A DNA stretch of 64,000 nucleotides, taken from contig NC_057862.1 in the NCBI RefSeq assembly GCF_019393635.1, positions 701,285,825 to 701,349,824 of the forward strand, written 5' to 3'. A model generated the notes under the pieces. It searched no databases and had not been told where the DNA came from. It was given only the letters and a program-made list of their open reading frames with translations. Below are positions 45,444 to 57,310 of the stretch, in pieces; position 1 is the first letter of the stretch; each line of letters begins with the position of its first letter. This DNA is from Dromiciops gliroides. Its lineage: Eukaryota; Chordata; Mammalia; Microbiotheria; Microbiotheriidae. Made by a program: the position numbers and the translations under genes.

Positions 45444-46868
45444 ATTTGACTTTCAAATACAAGACCCCAGAGAACCATAAAAGCCTGGAGCTGGGGAACA
45501 TACCTGGGGTCGTACAGTAGGTGACTGTCTTATGTTTGAGGCCAGGTTTTGGCTGGGATCCCCCTGGGTCCAGGGGTGATGCCTTGTCCACTGTGTCACC
45601 TAGCTAGGTGATGACACCCTTAGGGTTAAATTGAGGGGTGAAGGGAATGCACTGGGGGAGAGGGAAGGGCAGAGGTGAAATCCTACATGAAAGAAACAGG
45701 AGAAGGCTTATGGAGTGGGGGAAGAGATGGGAGAGGAGCAGGGCAGTAAATGAATTTTACACTCAGAAAAGGCTCAAAGACCTTAAACTCGGGCAGCTAG
45801 GTGGTTTAGTGGATAAAGCACTGGCCTTGGATTCAGGAGGACCTGAGTTCAAATCCAGCCTCAGACACTTGACACTTACTAGCAGTGTGACCTTGGGCAA
45901 ATCACTTAACCCTCATTGCCCCACAAAAAAAAAAAAAGACCTTAAACTCATCAGAGCTACCTCAAGGAGGGACTAACACACACTCCCAACTGGGTGGAGT
46001 AATCTATTTAATCTGGGCAGTAAATGAGCCTAACATTCATCAGAATTGGCTCAAAGACCTCAATCTCATTAGAATTGGCTCAAGGAGGGAATAATGTAAA
46101 CACTCAATTGGGTGAAGTAAACTCTCTAACCCTGCAGGAAAATAGGAGGGGAAGGGGATAAAGGGAGAGGGGCAAAAGAAGGAAGGGCAGAGTAGGGGAG
46201 GGGACAGACAGAAGCAAATCCCTTTTGAAGAGTGATAGGATGAAAGAAGATGGATAATAGAATAAATATCCTGGGGAAGGGAGTAGGATGGAAGGGAAAC
46301 AGTTAACAATAGTAATCATGAAAAAGAGAAAAGGGGGAAAATTGTACAAAAAATATTTATAGCAACTCTTGGTGGAGGCTAAGAATTGAGAATCAAGGGA
46401 ATGTCCATCAATTGAGGAATGATGGAAAAAGCTGTGCTATATGATTGTAGTGGAATGGTCTTGTGCTACAGGAAATGACAAACAGGATGATCCCAGAAAA
46501 ACCTTGAAAGACCAATGAACATCCATGTGTAGTGAAGTGAGCAGAGCTGGGAGGACATTGTGCATAGTGACAGCAGTATTGTTCAATGAGCAATTGTGAA
46601 TGACTTAACTACTCCCAGCAATGCAATGATCCAAGACAATCCCAAGGAACTAATGAGGAAGCTTACTATGCACCCCTATAGAAAGAACTGATAAAAAGAA
46701 CACTTGTGGATTGTACATATATAACCTGGTTGCAATCTTGTGGAGGGGGGAGGAAAGGGAGGGAGGGAGGGAGAAAAATTTGGAACTCTAAATCTTATGA
46801 AAACGAATGTTGAAGACTACCCTGGAAAAAATAAAATGTTTGTTGCTAAAAAAAAAAAAAGGAAAGAA
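45444..46868 (+). mobile_element. HAL1 (half-L1), copy 2, complete insertion with 16-bp duplication
   Basis: Flanked by AGAAATAGACAGCCAA at 45428-45443 and 46869-46884. It starts within the last codons of ORF1 (TTTGACTTTCAAATACAAG, then GAGAACCATAAAAG), then has the antisense SINE remnant (about 45485-45605, ending GTGTCACCTAGC), a G-rich stretch, tandem units with GGCTCAAAGACCT (45725-46130), the end of ORF2 and 3' UTR, and a poly-A at 46848-46860. A CORE-SINE is inserted at 45791-45934. It proves that the composite moves as a unit. Confidence 0.88.
45791..45934 (+). repeat. CORE-SINE inside HAL1
   Basis: Complete copy with an A-tail. The 15-bp HAL1 sequence AAAGACCTTAAACTC is duplicated at 45776-45790 and 45935-45949. 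Confidence 0.95.
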
Positions 46869-46905
46869 AGAAATAGACAGCCAAGGCCTGATTTATTCTT
46901 CTATC

Positions 46906-47805
46906 TGTTATGGTGGAAAATGGGCTACAGGTTTGGGGTGGGGGTAGGGGTTCTTAGGAATTCCTCTTTAAAGAATTACACCCTCTTGCACACAAAAGCA
47001 GTTAGAATAAGATGGTAGTTTATTTAGGGGAAAGGGAAGGGAAGGTGGGGAAGGGAAAGCATGTGGTATGGAACAAAGTATGTGGCTCTGAGATACCAAT
47101 CTCCTCGATCAGGAGACTGGCAGCTACTTTTATAGGGGGCTGATGGGGGTGGACCATCTGCCTGTGGAAAGTTCCTTTAGTGAGGGAGGACCATCCCCCA
47201 CTGGTGGTGGCTAGAGGAGTTGGGTGAGGGGTGGCTATGGATCTCTCAAGCCATCTCTCTCTTCAGGATGCAGAGGCTGCAGCCACGCCCAAAATTATCT
47301 CCCTAGGGGTAAGGGAGATCAGAATAAAGGGTGGAGGTCCCAGATCTGGTTCTGCTTATCTCTCTAGGTGTATCTGTCCTCTGGTTTCGTTTCTCCAGGA
47401 GAAGATTCCTTGGTGTGCCCCAGAGAACTTCTGGGGTGCTCTGCACCCTCAACATATTGATTGCCTGGAGTTATGAAAGAAAGTGACAAGAATGTGTTAA
47501 TAATGCAGATTAATCTTAAAAGGGTGTCCCTGGAGGTGTTCAGAAGACCCAATGAAAGGCTGTGGGTAGTGGGAACTACAACCTCTTCCAGAGGAGATGT
47601 GTACATTGAAGGACCACTGCTGGTCCCCCAGGGTTATGAGGGTGCTAGGTCCTCTCTTTTTCCTTAAGGGACCTCTATGGCACCAGAGGGTCCTAAGCGT
47701 ACAGTAGAGTGAGGCTCCCTTTTCTCATCCTGTTTACCCCAGGGGCAAATTATTGAAAGGCTAGATTTTGGTTTACACCCAGGGCCTCCCCAAAATTACT
47801 CAACA
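46906..47805 (-). mobile_element. Probable solo LTR, family F (gammaretrovirus-like)
   Basis: About 900 bp. The reverse complement starts TGTTGAGTAATTTTGG and ends CCACCATAACA. It carries a good TATA box (CCCCTATAAAAGTAGCTGCC) followed after about 120 bp by CCTAAATAAACTACC, the spacing expected between promoter and polyadenylation signal. No polypurine tract or primer-binding site adjoins it. Old. Confidence 0.6.
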
Positions 47806-50259
47806 CATGATATGAGTCAGATATGGGATAGCTATTTATTTCCTACATATCAAAGACACGCTCAAGCACATTTGACAGAAAACAACCTAAACTAGGAGGG
47901 AGTGGCTCTTCCAATCTGTCAGGGTGCCGGGGCATTTCACGCTGTGTGCTGTCCAAGCATGTCCCCTGCTGAAACGAGGCAGGCTCATGTCACTCCTCTT
48001 GATGGTGGTTGTCTTCTCCATGACCACTGATAAAGTGGCCAAGGACTCCTCTTCTGCCACCATTCAGCTCTGACCAGAAGGATTCCCAGAACTCTCAAAT
48101 TCCCAGTCACCTCACCTCCAAGGCTGCACATGTCCATCTTGGGATCCTTACTCCCTTCCCTGTGATCAGGAAAGAACAAATGCAAAAGTGGACAAAGCAG
48201 CTGGAGGCCTTGTATCTGGTCACAGATACAAGAGGTGAAGGAGAGCTCGCCTCCACAAGTGGAGCCCCTCTACCCTCAGGCTGCTGCTGGTGCCAACATG
48301 CATGCAAACATGCCTCAGGTGGGGAGCTGGTCCCCAGGGCTTCCACCAGAAGCAGAGAAGAGCCCACCCAGCCCTAACCTATCCCTCCTGGCAGTCTGAG
48401 CTTCAAAATGCCCCGAGGTGTATTCAAGAAGAAGGGACTCCACTCCCTGCCCCACCCCTCTCACAGGAACCCCTCAGGGTCTTTGGTGCCATGCTAAAGG
48501 GACAAATCCTGCTGGGAGGGAGATTTGCCCCCTCCACATTGCTGGAGTTCCCATCCATTGGGAGGTGCACATTCCCCGGAATGGCTCCAATCCAGCCTCG
48601 ACTCCAAATGCAAGAGGGAGAAGACACAAAGAGGGCCCTCTGCTTATGTCCCTTTCCCTTGGCCCAGTGCACCCCTGAGCCGTGCCCTGCCCCCTTACCA
48701 AGTTCTCTCTTTCTCTATAGCAGCAACCGCAGTCCCAAAGGGTGGTGGTGGTGGCAGTGGCGGCAGTGGTGGCAGCAGCAGGAGCAGCATCGGCCACACT
48801 TCCCACTGAGCTCTCTGTTTCTCATGATTCTGATGAATGTGTGGGCTATAGAAAGGGCTGGAGATATGACTGTCACTTGAACATCACCATGACCCTTGGT
48901 TACAACAGAGGCCTTGACTCCCTCTCCCTGCACTCTGCCCCTAGTTCTCACCACAGAGCACAGCAACATTTTGTCTCAGTCCTGGGTATTTTTTGTGACA
49001 GGTATATCTCTGCTCCTCTCCAGGCCTGGTGGGCCTCATTCCACCTGGGCAAGGTGACCCCATCCCTTCTGGGAGACCTGAATCTCTTCCTGAAACTTGG
49101 TTATGCTGAAGTTCTGTGAGTAAAAGGCCAGCACCTCAGGGTGTTGGTCCCATGTTAGTCAGGGGGATCGCTCATTGATGAGAGGGGGAAGAGGACTGAA
49201 TGAGGACCCTCTACCCCTTACCCTGAGAGCCAAGAATAGAAATGAATTCCCACGGCTGACCAAGTCTAAGACAAGCACCAACCCTCTTCCCCTGGGGATG
49301 TGTCCTTTGGAAGGGCTGCTGATGTACCAAGGGTCTGGACAGAGACACAGCTGGGACTAATTTGACACTCTGATCCACTGGAGAAGAGAGAAATTGAATC
49401 AGAACCCCAGGGACAGATTTGGGGGCTTCGCAAGGCACTGTCCTTAGATGAATACCTATCTCTTCCAAGGGTTTCCCCTGGGTCTCCAAGAGTCTCTGGA
49501 GCAGTCATTAATTTCCATCCTGTTCCTCAAGCTGGCCTCTCTCCGTCTCTGGACCTTGGGCTGGGGCACTGCCCAGCCCAGGGTCTTAGGGTAGAAAGCG
49601 AGGTCCATTGTAGACATGTCAGGAGAAGCCCCCTGGTGGTCATCTTTCTGCAGATCACAGTCCGACTTGACCTAGATGATGTGGGACCCTGAGCCCCCAC
49701 CCCTGTCAGGTCACTGTTCAGTTCCCAGGGCCCAGGACCCCAGACTCTGCTGACCCTTCCCCAGCCAAACTTATCCTTTCTCTGGTCCCTGTGCTGGCCT
49801 GTGATCTTTTGAAGGACTGACCTGACCTCCTGATCCTTATTCCCCAGGGACCAAGACACCTCCCAAGCTTAAGAAGACTCTAACCCACTTTCTTGTCCCT
49901 CTCTAGACACCATAGGATCTGTGTTTCATTCTGGATTCTGCCTCCATACTCACATTCTAGATCACCAAGAAACTCCTACCCTTGTCTTTCCTCCACTCTC
50001 CTTCTTCCCTCCCATAATCATTGTGTTAAGCAAACTTCCCTAATGCATGCTCCCTCCTGCCTTCCCTCTCCACCTTTGGCCATTGATTCAGAAGGTGAGA
50101 AATGGCCATCTTTGGCATGGGATACAAAGGGAGAAGATGGCTGGATGTGAGCTAGAAGATAGTACAATCAGATGGTTTGGGCATTGATGATTAATGAGAG
50201 TGGAGTCCCACAGGGCTCAAAGTGTCACTCTTGGCTCATAGACTTGGTCTATTTCTATT
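47806..50259. other. GC-rich unassigned region with copy 2 of the 87-bp repeat
   Basis: No recognised gene. The frame 48290-48880 (196 aa) starts near the 87-bp repeat but shows no domain and overlaps other frames of similar length, so I do not call it. A GGT/GGC-GCA trinucleotide run at 48742-48790 gives glycine/serine-rich or tryptophan/glutamine-rich frames. Confidence 0.35.
48216..48302 (+). repeat. 87-bp exact duplicate, copy 2
   Basis: Identical to 43202-43288. Followed by TGCAAACATGCCTCAGGTGGGG rather than the GCTCTTCCTACTCTCC of copy 1. Confidence 0.95.
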
Positions 50260-50277
50260 TATGCTGCACATACTTCT

Positions 50278-50427
50278 TTTTTTTTGTATGTATGAGGCAA
50301 TTGGGGTTAAGTGACTTGCCCAGGGTCACACAGCTAGTAAGTGTCAGGCGTCTGAGGCAGGATTTGAACTCAGGGCCTCCTGAATCCAGGGCCGGTGCTT
50401 TATCCACTATGCCACCTAGTTGCCCCC
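50278..50427 (-). repeat. CORE-SINE with 18-bp duplication
   Basis: Complete antisense copy flanked by TATGCTGCACATACTTCT at 50260-50277 and 50428-50445. Confidence 0.95.
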
Positions 50428-50445
50428 TATGCTGCACATACTTCT

Positions 50446-52949
50446 ATGAGCCCTTGACAGCTCCCTCATTTGAACATGATTGTAAGGAGAGGGCCTAGCA
50501 CATAGTCAAGGTTGGTTGTTGGACTGAGAGCCAGATTAGAAAGCTGGTCTTGAAGGCACCACAATAGGAAGTTGCCTCATAGAGTTATCTCACCTGCAAA
50601 TTCCTCATGACAACCAAATCACAGGTCCAGGCCCCATCCTGAGGGATCTTTGTCAGTGTAATGATGGAACAAACTTGTTTTCTATTTTTGGTGAAAAAAA
50701 GCTGAGAAATATGTCAGTTTCTCATTAGAAAGGTCTATTCTGCCTTTTCTAGAAACCATTACCCAGAACAAACCTCATAGGTAGTTCACTAAACTGAGAT
50801 CTGATCAGGAATCCTTTCTCCACCATGTCCTGGATGATTCCCAGCATTGGTTCCTTGTGAACCCAAAGAGAATCTTACTCACTATCACATCTGTAAGGTT
50901 CAGTATCAAAAAAGAAAAAGAGACTAATTGGGCCAGTTGCACCTTCTCTTTCCTAAGGTACAGAGTGAGTTTGTCATTTTAGGCTTGCTCAGAGGACATA
51001 GACACTCTGAAACAGAAGGGAACATATGCAAGCCTTGGGGTCACCAGAGTTGCTAAAGGTCAAGTTTGTTCTTGTGGGAAAATGTTTTTCTCAGCGGTTC
51101 GTCTTATCAGAGCATTCTGGGTAAGTGGGACGTCTCTTAGATGCTTCTACTTTAAAATGGGATCCTTCTTGTTCACTTCAATGTAGCCAGTAAGAGGGGG
51201 AGGAAAGTGCAGATGCCCCAATTCTATTTCCTTGGTCTTGGGGGTTACTCAATTTGGGGATCAGATATTTCCCCAAATCCAAGTGTGCTCAGGTCTGTTC
51301 TCCACAATTCTCCCCTGGGATCCTTCCTCAGGAGTTTCATCAAATCTGAACTACTCAAGGTCTATATCTATAAAATAGGAAATCAGTTGTTTGTGCAGCC
51401 AAAGAGGGATCTTAGTCCAAAGAGGGCTATGGCAGTGAGGAAGCCAAAATCTATGAGGAACACATGTTCCAAAATCCAAAATGTTCTCTTCAAGGCTAAG
51501 GAGGAAATACGAAGCAATCAGTCATACTGCTATAAATCTGAAAAGAATAAGAAGGAAGCTTAAGCAAAACCTCTAAGCAAGAATGGTTGGAATAATTCCA
51601 CAAACCCAGTCTTTCCTCCAAAAGTTTCTGAAGTAATTAAGTAAAAGTACTCACAATTACAGGGGGGAACTGGATCTCAAGAGTAGTATACATCTCTGTG
51701 GGACCTGAGGTACTCCCATATAGAGACTAAAACATTGTTACTAGCAATTGTGTGAGGAACTGGAACAAGGGGGACCTGGGTTTAAACTTCCAGTTTTTGT
51801 CTTAAATCTGGCGCCTAAGTACCCTTCTAAAAGGGTAAGGAAAGTCTAAGAGTCAAAGGGCAGTAAGCATAATTGTATAGTCAGGAGGACAAAAAGGAAC
51901 ACAGAATGCATAGTAATGCCCATTTAGACAATACAATCCTTGCTCTGGAGTCTTGGGTTTAGCTGTCTACTTTGTAAAATAGTCTGCTTCTGGAAAACAT
52001 TTTCCCTTGCTAATTCTGAGTCAAAAGGGTCTGTCTTAGACCACTGTCCACAAAGTGTTCAGCTTGGCCCTAAGAGACATATATCTACGAATTAACACCA
52101 TGAACTTTTCAATTGCAGTATCAATTGTTAAACAGCTCCTGGTATGGAACTTTCTACCTTGTTTCTGGGGCCTCTTTGTAGACGTATTTCTTCCAGCAGA
52201 TTCATTTTTCTGGATTTAATCATGCAGTGCCTTTCCTGATGGTTTTCTAGGTAATGCTGCTCCAACCTGCTCATGATAAGACTTAATACAATTTAGTAAG
52301 GTCTGACCAAATCCAATCACATTGTCCTTCCTGTAATTAGCTCATGAGGTGAAAGTCGGTGCAAACTTTATGGTGTTAACCATGTAATCATCAAGTTTGT
52401 AGGGAGAATAATAGATCAGGGTACCTGCAACTCATCTAAGTTTCAGTTTTCACATACCATTTACTCTTTCTACCTTTCCCAAGACCTTTAGATGATATCA
52501 ACAACAGTGTTTTCCAAAGTTGGAGGAAACATTTTAAAAAGGATCTTTGAGGACCAGATCTGTAAAGCATGCCTACCAGATAGGAAAACCCATAAGTGGA
52601 CAACTCAACAACTACTAGAGCAATTTTTCATAGGAAAGAAGGCCTCAGTCTAACTCAAGAATTTACAGACAATTCAACGCATCCAATGCTCTTGGAATCC
52701 ATCTTTGGCTGTTCAAATGGGCCTTCTGAAGGAGAATCAGTGTCTGGTTCCACCTTTTTCAGTCTTGTGTTTATTACTTCCAGAGTCAAATCTAAAATAT
52801 ATCATTTTAGAACCACTGTCTTTACTTGGCCTTTTGCCATTGTTTTCACTGGCACAACAGAGCAGAAGTTCTAAAGTTTCTATTATAATTGCAGCTAACA
52901 TGAGTTCTTTTAGTATATTTAATACCTATTGGGAAACATTGAAAACCAC
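50446..52949. other. Unassigned 2.5 kb, possibly decayed retroelement interior
   Basis: Single-copy in this window with no intact frame. Short weak frames occur on both strands. Some minus-strand text near 50800-50900 is faintly retroviral-pol-like, but not enough to call. No LTR pair brackets it. Confidence 0.25.
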
Positions 52950-53471
52950 TGTGATGTTTAAAATTTAATGTGTGGTCTAATGTGTCATTTCTGCCGCCCC
53001 CCCCCCCCAGTGTGGAAGGTAGAACTAGCTAAGTTTACTGATAAATTCGGCAACAATTTAGGCTTTTAAGCATTTATTAAAGTATATTAGGGGTTAGCCA
53101 AGAGAGAGAAAGCCGCCTTTACCTAGCTACCCACACTTCCAAAAAGAACACGTGAAGTTCTAAAGTTAGGAGATCTGTCTACCCTGCTTGCTTCTCCGGC
53201 CACATGTCATTTCCCAAATGAAAAAGGCCGATTCTCCGTGTATTCCAGTGGAAGCTTCCTGTGGACCAGAAGAAGGGTGGTCCCCACACACAGCTCGAAG
53301 ATAAATGGCTGGTCCATTGATTGACATGACTTACAGGCAGTCTATGAATAGATGTAACTTCCAGACACCAGGCAGCTTCCAGACGCTAGTCACATGCTTT
53401 CTTTTCAGGGGGGTATCACCCTGGTTCTCACAATGTCTTTCTCAGCAGGAGGTGGCACCCTGATTCTCACA
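52950..53471 (-). mobile_element. Solo LTR, family B, full length
   Basis: About 520 bp from TGTGATGTTTAAAATT to CACCCTGATTCTCACA. The reverse complement carries TTTAATAAATGCTTAAAAGCC-type polyadenylation sequence and a C-run near 52998. It is the reference copy for the broken family B pieces at 22-25 kb. No interior attached; old. Confidence 0.85.
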
Positions 53472-53840
53472 ATAATCACATATCCGAGTCCTCAGGGGAA
53501 ATAGTCTAATCTTATTGCCTTTCTCAAGGTAATGTTTACTGTTCCAATAAGAATTCTAGCCTTTATATGTCTTTCATCATTTCTCACCCTTTGAAGAATA
53601 TATTGTAACCTCATATCTTAGCTTCAGGTCATAGAAAAGGGAAGGGTCACTTGGACAGAAAGAAAGTGGGATTCTAAAATCACAATGTTATACATATATA
53701 CAACTATTAAACCAGTGAGCTAATGGTGTAGGTCAGGAAGGTGAAAGCAGTAATGGCCACAAAGTCAGAACAGCCGCACAACAAACATTAGGGTCAGAGA
53801 AGTCTGATGATTGGAATAATGAGATTCATCATGGAATCTT
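53472..53840. other. Unassigned sequence
   Basis: No feature recognised before the SINE. Its last 14 bp (53827-53840) are the SINE target duplication. Confidence 0.4.
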
Positions 53841-53986
53841 TTTTTTTTTTTTTTGTGGGGCAATGAAGGTTAAGTGACTTGCCCAGGGTCACACAGCTAG
53901 TAAATGTCAAGTGTCTGAGGTCAGATTTGAACTCAGGTCCTCCTGAATCCAAGGCCAGTGCTTTATCCACTGCACCACCTAGCTGC
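53841..53986 (-). repeat. CORE-SINE
   Basis: Antisense copy flanked by CATCATGGAATCTT (53827-53840) and CATCATAGAATCTT (53987-54000). Confidence 0.93.
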
Positions 53987-54000
53987 CATCATAGAATCTT

Positions 54001-54608
54001 TGAAGTTCTGCCACGGGCAGAGAAATTTGCTATGAAAGCAGAAGGAGGGATAAGGTGGTAACAATATCAAGACTGTCCTATCAGAATCCAGTCTAAAGTC
54101 ACCGATTGATATGTGTGTAAGAGGATAAGCTTCGTTTGATTTCAGGTAAAAATCAAAAATACTTTTGTGGAACAGCCAATCCCGCTCTAAAATCTATGCT
54201 TTTATGCAAAGGGTCTGATCAAGGTTCACATTCTAACAACTGGGAAACTTCCCTGCTCAGAAAGAAAAGAGCATAGTGTCAAAACTGAGTCAAGAAGCCC
54301 CCACCATGACTTTTATAAGGCCAGTCCCTCAACTTCCTCAGCAACTTACATCCACCTGTAACACATGGAGACTACGTTTCTTTGAAGCATCTCTTGGCAT
54401 TTCACTTGACAATTACATTTGGGGATTTTACTAATAAAGTGAATGTATTCAAACCCAAAAAGACCCTCAAAAATGTAACAGCGATGCATACTAATTAAAT
54501 CACAATTTTATCCAGTGAATTTCCATAGATTACATAATAATCAGTACTCAGACAATTCACATATTACAAACCAATGTTGAATCCCCCCCCCCCGAATTTT
54601 GCCTGTGA

Positions 54609-54651
<43 letters not shown>

Positions 54652-55823
54652 CATGCGCGCACGCCTGGTGTATGTGTTGTGGGGGGAGAGTTGGCTCCTC
54701 TGTAAGCCTTAGTCTCAGGGCAGAATTTGTACAACCCTTCCTGCCTCCTCTTTGGTCACAGAGCTGATGAGCTTTTATGACCTTACCAAAGTAGAAGATT
54801 CAGAGGGGCTGGCAAGTTGATGGAACTTCTCACAATGAGTCTTCCCAAGATAGCAAGTTAATTTTGATGACTGAGGATACATTTAAGACCATTTTTAACC
54901 AGAAGAATATGCTGCCTTCCAGACAGGAGTTGCTAATAAGTGATAGCTCACAAAATCACAGCATTATGATCAAAAGAGGAACAAACCTCCTAAGGATACA
55001 AATGCATCACACTCTGGGTATCATCCCACAAACTAATGGTGCTTCTACATAATGATTTTCCCCAATCACAATGCAAGAAATGCATCCACATAACACTAAC
55101 ATAAAACAATATTGTGGACTCAGAGCATAAAACACAAAACAAAACTTATTGCCAAAGAGCATTAATCCAGTTGAATGCTTCTCCAAATGACTGTTACAGT
55201 ACTCTATCAATTTTACCTTCTCTATGGCTGGCATTCAGAGACCAGCTCTGAGTCCTTCTTACTTTAACTCAGAATGAACTAAAAGCTATGGCACCAATCA
55301 TTGCTATTCAGAGCCTAGATCAGCAATGCTAGAAATAACAATTTCCCCTAATTAATTTATTAAATCAAATACAAATATGTATTGCAAATAGCTCAATTTT
55401 AAAGCTCAAAACATGATTCCAGCTACTTTTGATGTCCACAGGAAACCCAGAATCTTTGACATCAAGCTCAGAAATGATGAGAAATCTAAACCCTAACTTC
55501 CTAGGGAAGGAATCAGCGGGTCTCCAAGGGAAGTGCACAGCTTGACAGGTCTGTCTGTCTTCCCATTCTCTTATCTCAATGATAACTTTCTACAATGCTT
55601 TCCCAAGCCCTGGACTTTTCTTAGGGTTCATACTGGAGATTCTAATCTCTGGCAAATCTTTTAGTATATGGTGAAAAATGACAAGTTCGATATTCCTGCT
55701 CTTTGGAAATCAACATTGAGGCGAATTTGGAATGTTTCTACTTTTAGGAGCATACTGTTTTAATTGAATTTCATGTCTGCATTGTTTCAGTGTAGGTCAC
55801 CTCTAATTCCCCTCTGCCCTCTG
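54001..55823. other. Unassigned sequence with a (TG)n microsatellite
   Basis: A (TG)n tract at about 54612-54648, preceded by a C-run and followed by GCATGCGCGCACGC (purine-pyrimidine alternation). No gene or transposon recognised. Confidence 0.4.
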
Positions 55824-56890
55824 TTTTTTTTTTCCTGTACACATCCATTTCCAGTTTATTGTAAGCTTTTGTGTGAATACTAGTTAAAATGAATTTATCT
55901 GAAACTATTTAAACGAGTAAATTATTTGGCATAGCATCTTCAAAAAGATTAATCTTTGTCATTTCCTTCCATTACAAAGGCCTTTAACCTAGTAAAGAAA
56001 ATTAAAAAATAAAAAGAAACCCAAAACCTTTTGGGTGATGTATTTAACTTTGAGTTGAGTATTATCAGAATTAAAAACCAAGCACTTCCACAGATCAAGA
56101 TACAGGAGAATATTTTAAGGAAAATAATAAGTAGGGACCCCTCTCCCCACCCCCACCCCCAGCTCTGGAACAAGAAGGCAGGATGAAAATGAGCTCCTCG
56201 GTGCAATCCTTATTTCTGACTGAGAGAGGGATGAAAAGCCTAGTTCCCCATGAGAATGAAAACGAGACCATTCCAGTGTATTAAAAATTAAGTGGAATGA
56301 AAGAGGTCGTTTTCTTGTTTAAATGTGGACAACAGGCCCTACTCTTGGGAGGGGGGCGGGGGCCCTGAGTGCGTTAGTTCTGGGTCCAGGTCCAGAGGTA
56401 TAGGATCACGCACACTGGCAGGATGATGGGCAAGAGAAGACTATAAAAGCACAGACTGGTCGTGCTGGTGCAGCCGTGGGGGAAGTTCTCATCTACAGAG
56501 GCCGAGTAGATCAGGCCGGCCAGAGAGATGAGGGGCACTAGGACCGTAAGCGTGGGCAGCGACATCAGCATCTTCCTCTGCTGCTTGCTCGGGCTCCGGG
56601 CTGGGCTGGGCTGGAGGAAGGTCCACGACTCTTGCTCTTTGCCCTCCTGCTGTTTATTCTGATGTTTCATCCGAGCTGCCTGCGCTGTCATATTAGGAAC
56701 AGCATCCGTGATGAGATGGGTACCAACCCCAGCTCTACACTAAACACGAGCTTATTTGATGACATTTCATACCTGTGTGGCTCCGAAAAGCCGTGGCCGA
56801 GCGGAGATCCACGTCCAAGACGGCGAGAGGCGAGGCCTGGCTTCACCTTAGGCTGACTGGCACCCCCTTGTCCTCTGCGGCGGCCCTGCC
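55824..56890 (-). pseudogene. PYURF-PIGY: Retrocopy of the PYURF-PIGY bicistronic mRNA
   Basis: In mammals one mRNA encodes PYURF (PreY) upstream and PIGY downstream. Reading the minus strand here, the PYURF part is decayed: HRYEMSSNKLV (near 56780-56750) matches the human LRYEASTNELI region, and PNMTAQAARMKHQNKQQE (near 56700-56645) matches PNMIPQAARMTRQSKKQEE, but they lie in different frames. The PIGY frame (56571-56374) is open. A ~540-bp 3' UTR follows, with AATAAA (complement of 55855-55860) and a poly-A tail (55824-55833). The uninterrupted mRNA order with 3' UTR and tail shows a processed copy. The 5' boundary is uncertain because a (CT)n tract starts at about 56949. Confidence 0.85.
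56374..56571 (-). CDS. PIGY: PIGY-like open frame within the retrocopy
   Basis: PIGY is the 71-residue ER membrane subunit of the GPI-N-acetylglucosaminyltransferase complex, the first step of GPI-anchor synthesis. Here 65 codons read MLMSLPTLTVLVPLISLAGL, then IYSASVDENFPHGCTSTTSL, CFYSLLLPIILPVCVILYLW and TWTQN. Both membrane spans and the loop motif GCTSTxSLCFYSLLLP are kept. Compared with human ...LWTWMGIKLFRHN, the end looks like an 18-nt in-frame loss that keeps the stop. The frame is also open upstream into the PYURF remnant up to 56691 (105 codons in total), so a fused read-through form is possible. Whether it is expressed is unknown. It could be a young pseudogene that has escaped stops by chance, or a functional retrogene. 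Confidence 0.7.
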   Translation of the reverse strand: MLMSLPTLTVLVPLISLAGLIYSASVDENFPHGCTSTTSLCFYSLLLPIILPVCVILYLWTWTQN

Positions 56891-56946
56891 GGGCGATGCC
56901 AGCTGCTCCCTCCTCCGCAGCGCTGACGCAGCTCTGCCGCACCGTC

Positions 56947-56948
<2 letters not shown>

Positions 56949-57023
<75 letters not shown>

Positions 57024-57310
57024 CACCTTTTCCCTCCCTCCTCTCCTCCTCCTTCCCTCCCTTCTCTCTTCCTCCCTCCCTAATCTCCCTCCTCGTTTCT
57101 CCCTCCCCATCTCTCTCCCTTCTCTCTCTCCTTCCCTCCCTTCTCTCTCAATTACTCCCTCTGACCATTCCTCTTTTCTTTTTCTTCTTCCCTCCTTTCT
57201 CTTTTCCATTCTCCCTCTCTGTTTCTCTTTCCCCCCGCTCTCTGTCTCTCTCCTCCACTTCTCTCCCTCTCGTTCTCCCTGTTGCTCCCCATCCCCCTTC
57301 CCACAGTGGC
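56949..57310. repeat. (CT)n microsatellite and polypyrimidine tract
   Basis: Nearly pure CT repeat at 56949-57019, followed by about 290 bp of C/T-only-rich sequence. Frames here are serine/leucine or arginine/glutamate repeats and are artefacts of composition. Confidence 0.95.

Noticed and set aside
48290-48880. 196-aa plus-strand frame with WWWWQWRQWWQQQEQ
   Set aside because: Several overlapping frames of similar length exist in this GC-rich region, the tryptophan/glutamine run is a trinucleotide repeat, and no domain is visible.
51800-51830. CTGGCGCCTAAGTACCC, reminiscent of a lysine-tRNA primer-binding site
   Set aside because: Only the first eight bases match, no LTR end lies directly before it, and no paired LTR was found.
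56688-57209. 173-aa Arg/Glu-rich minus-strand frame and the overlapping Ser/Leu-rich plus-strand frames
   Set aside because: Products of the (CT)n tract. Only the last part overlaps the genuine PYURF remnant, which is described separately.
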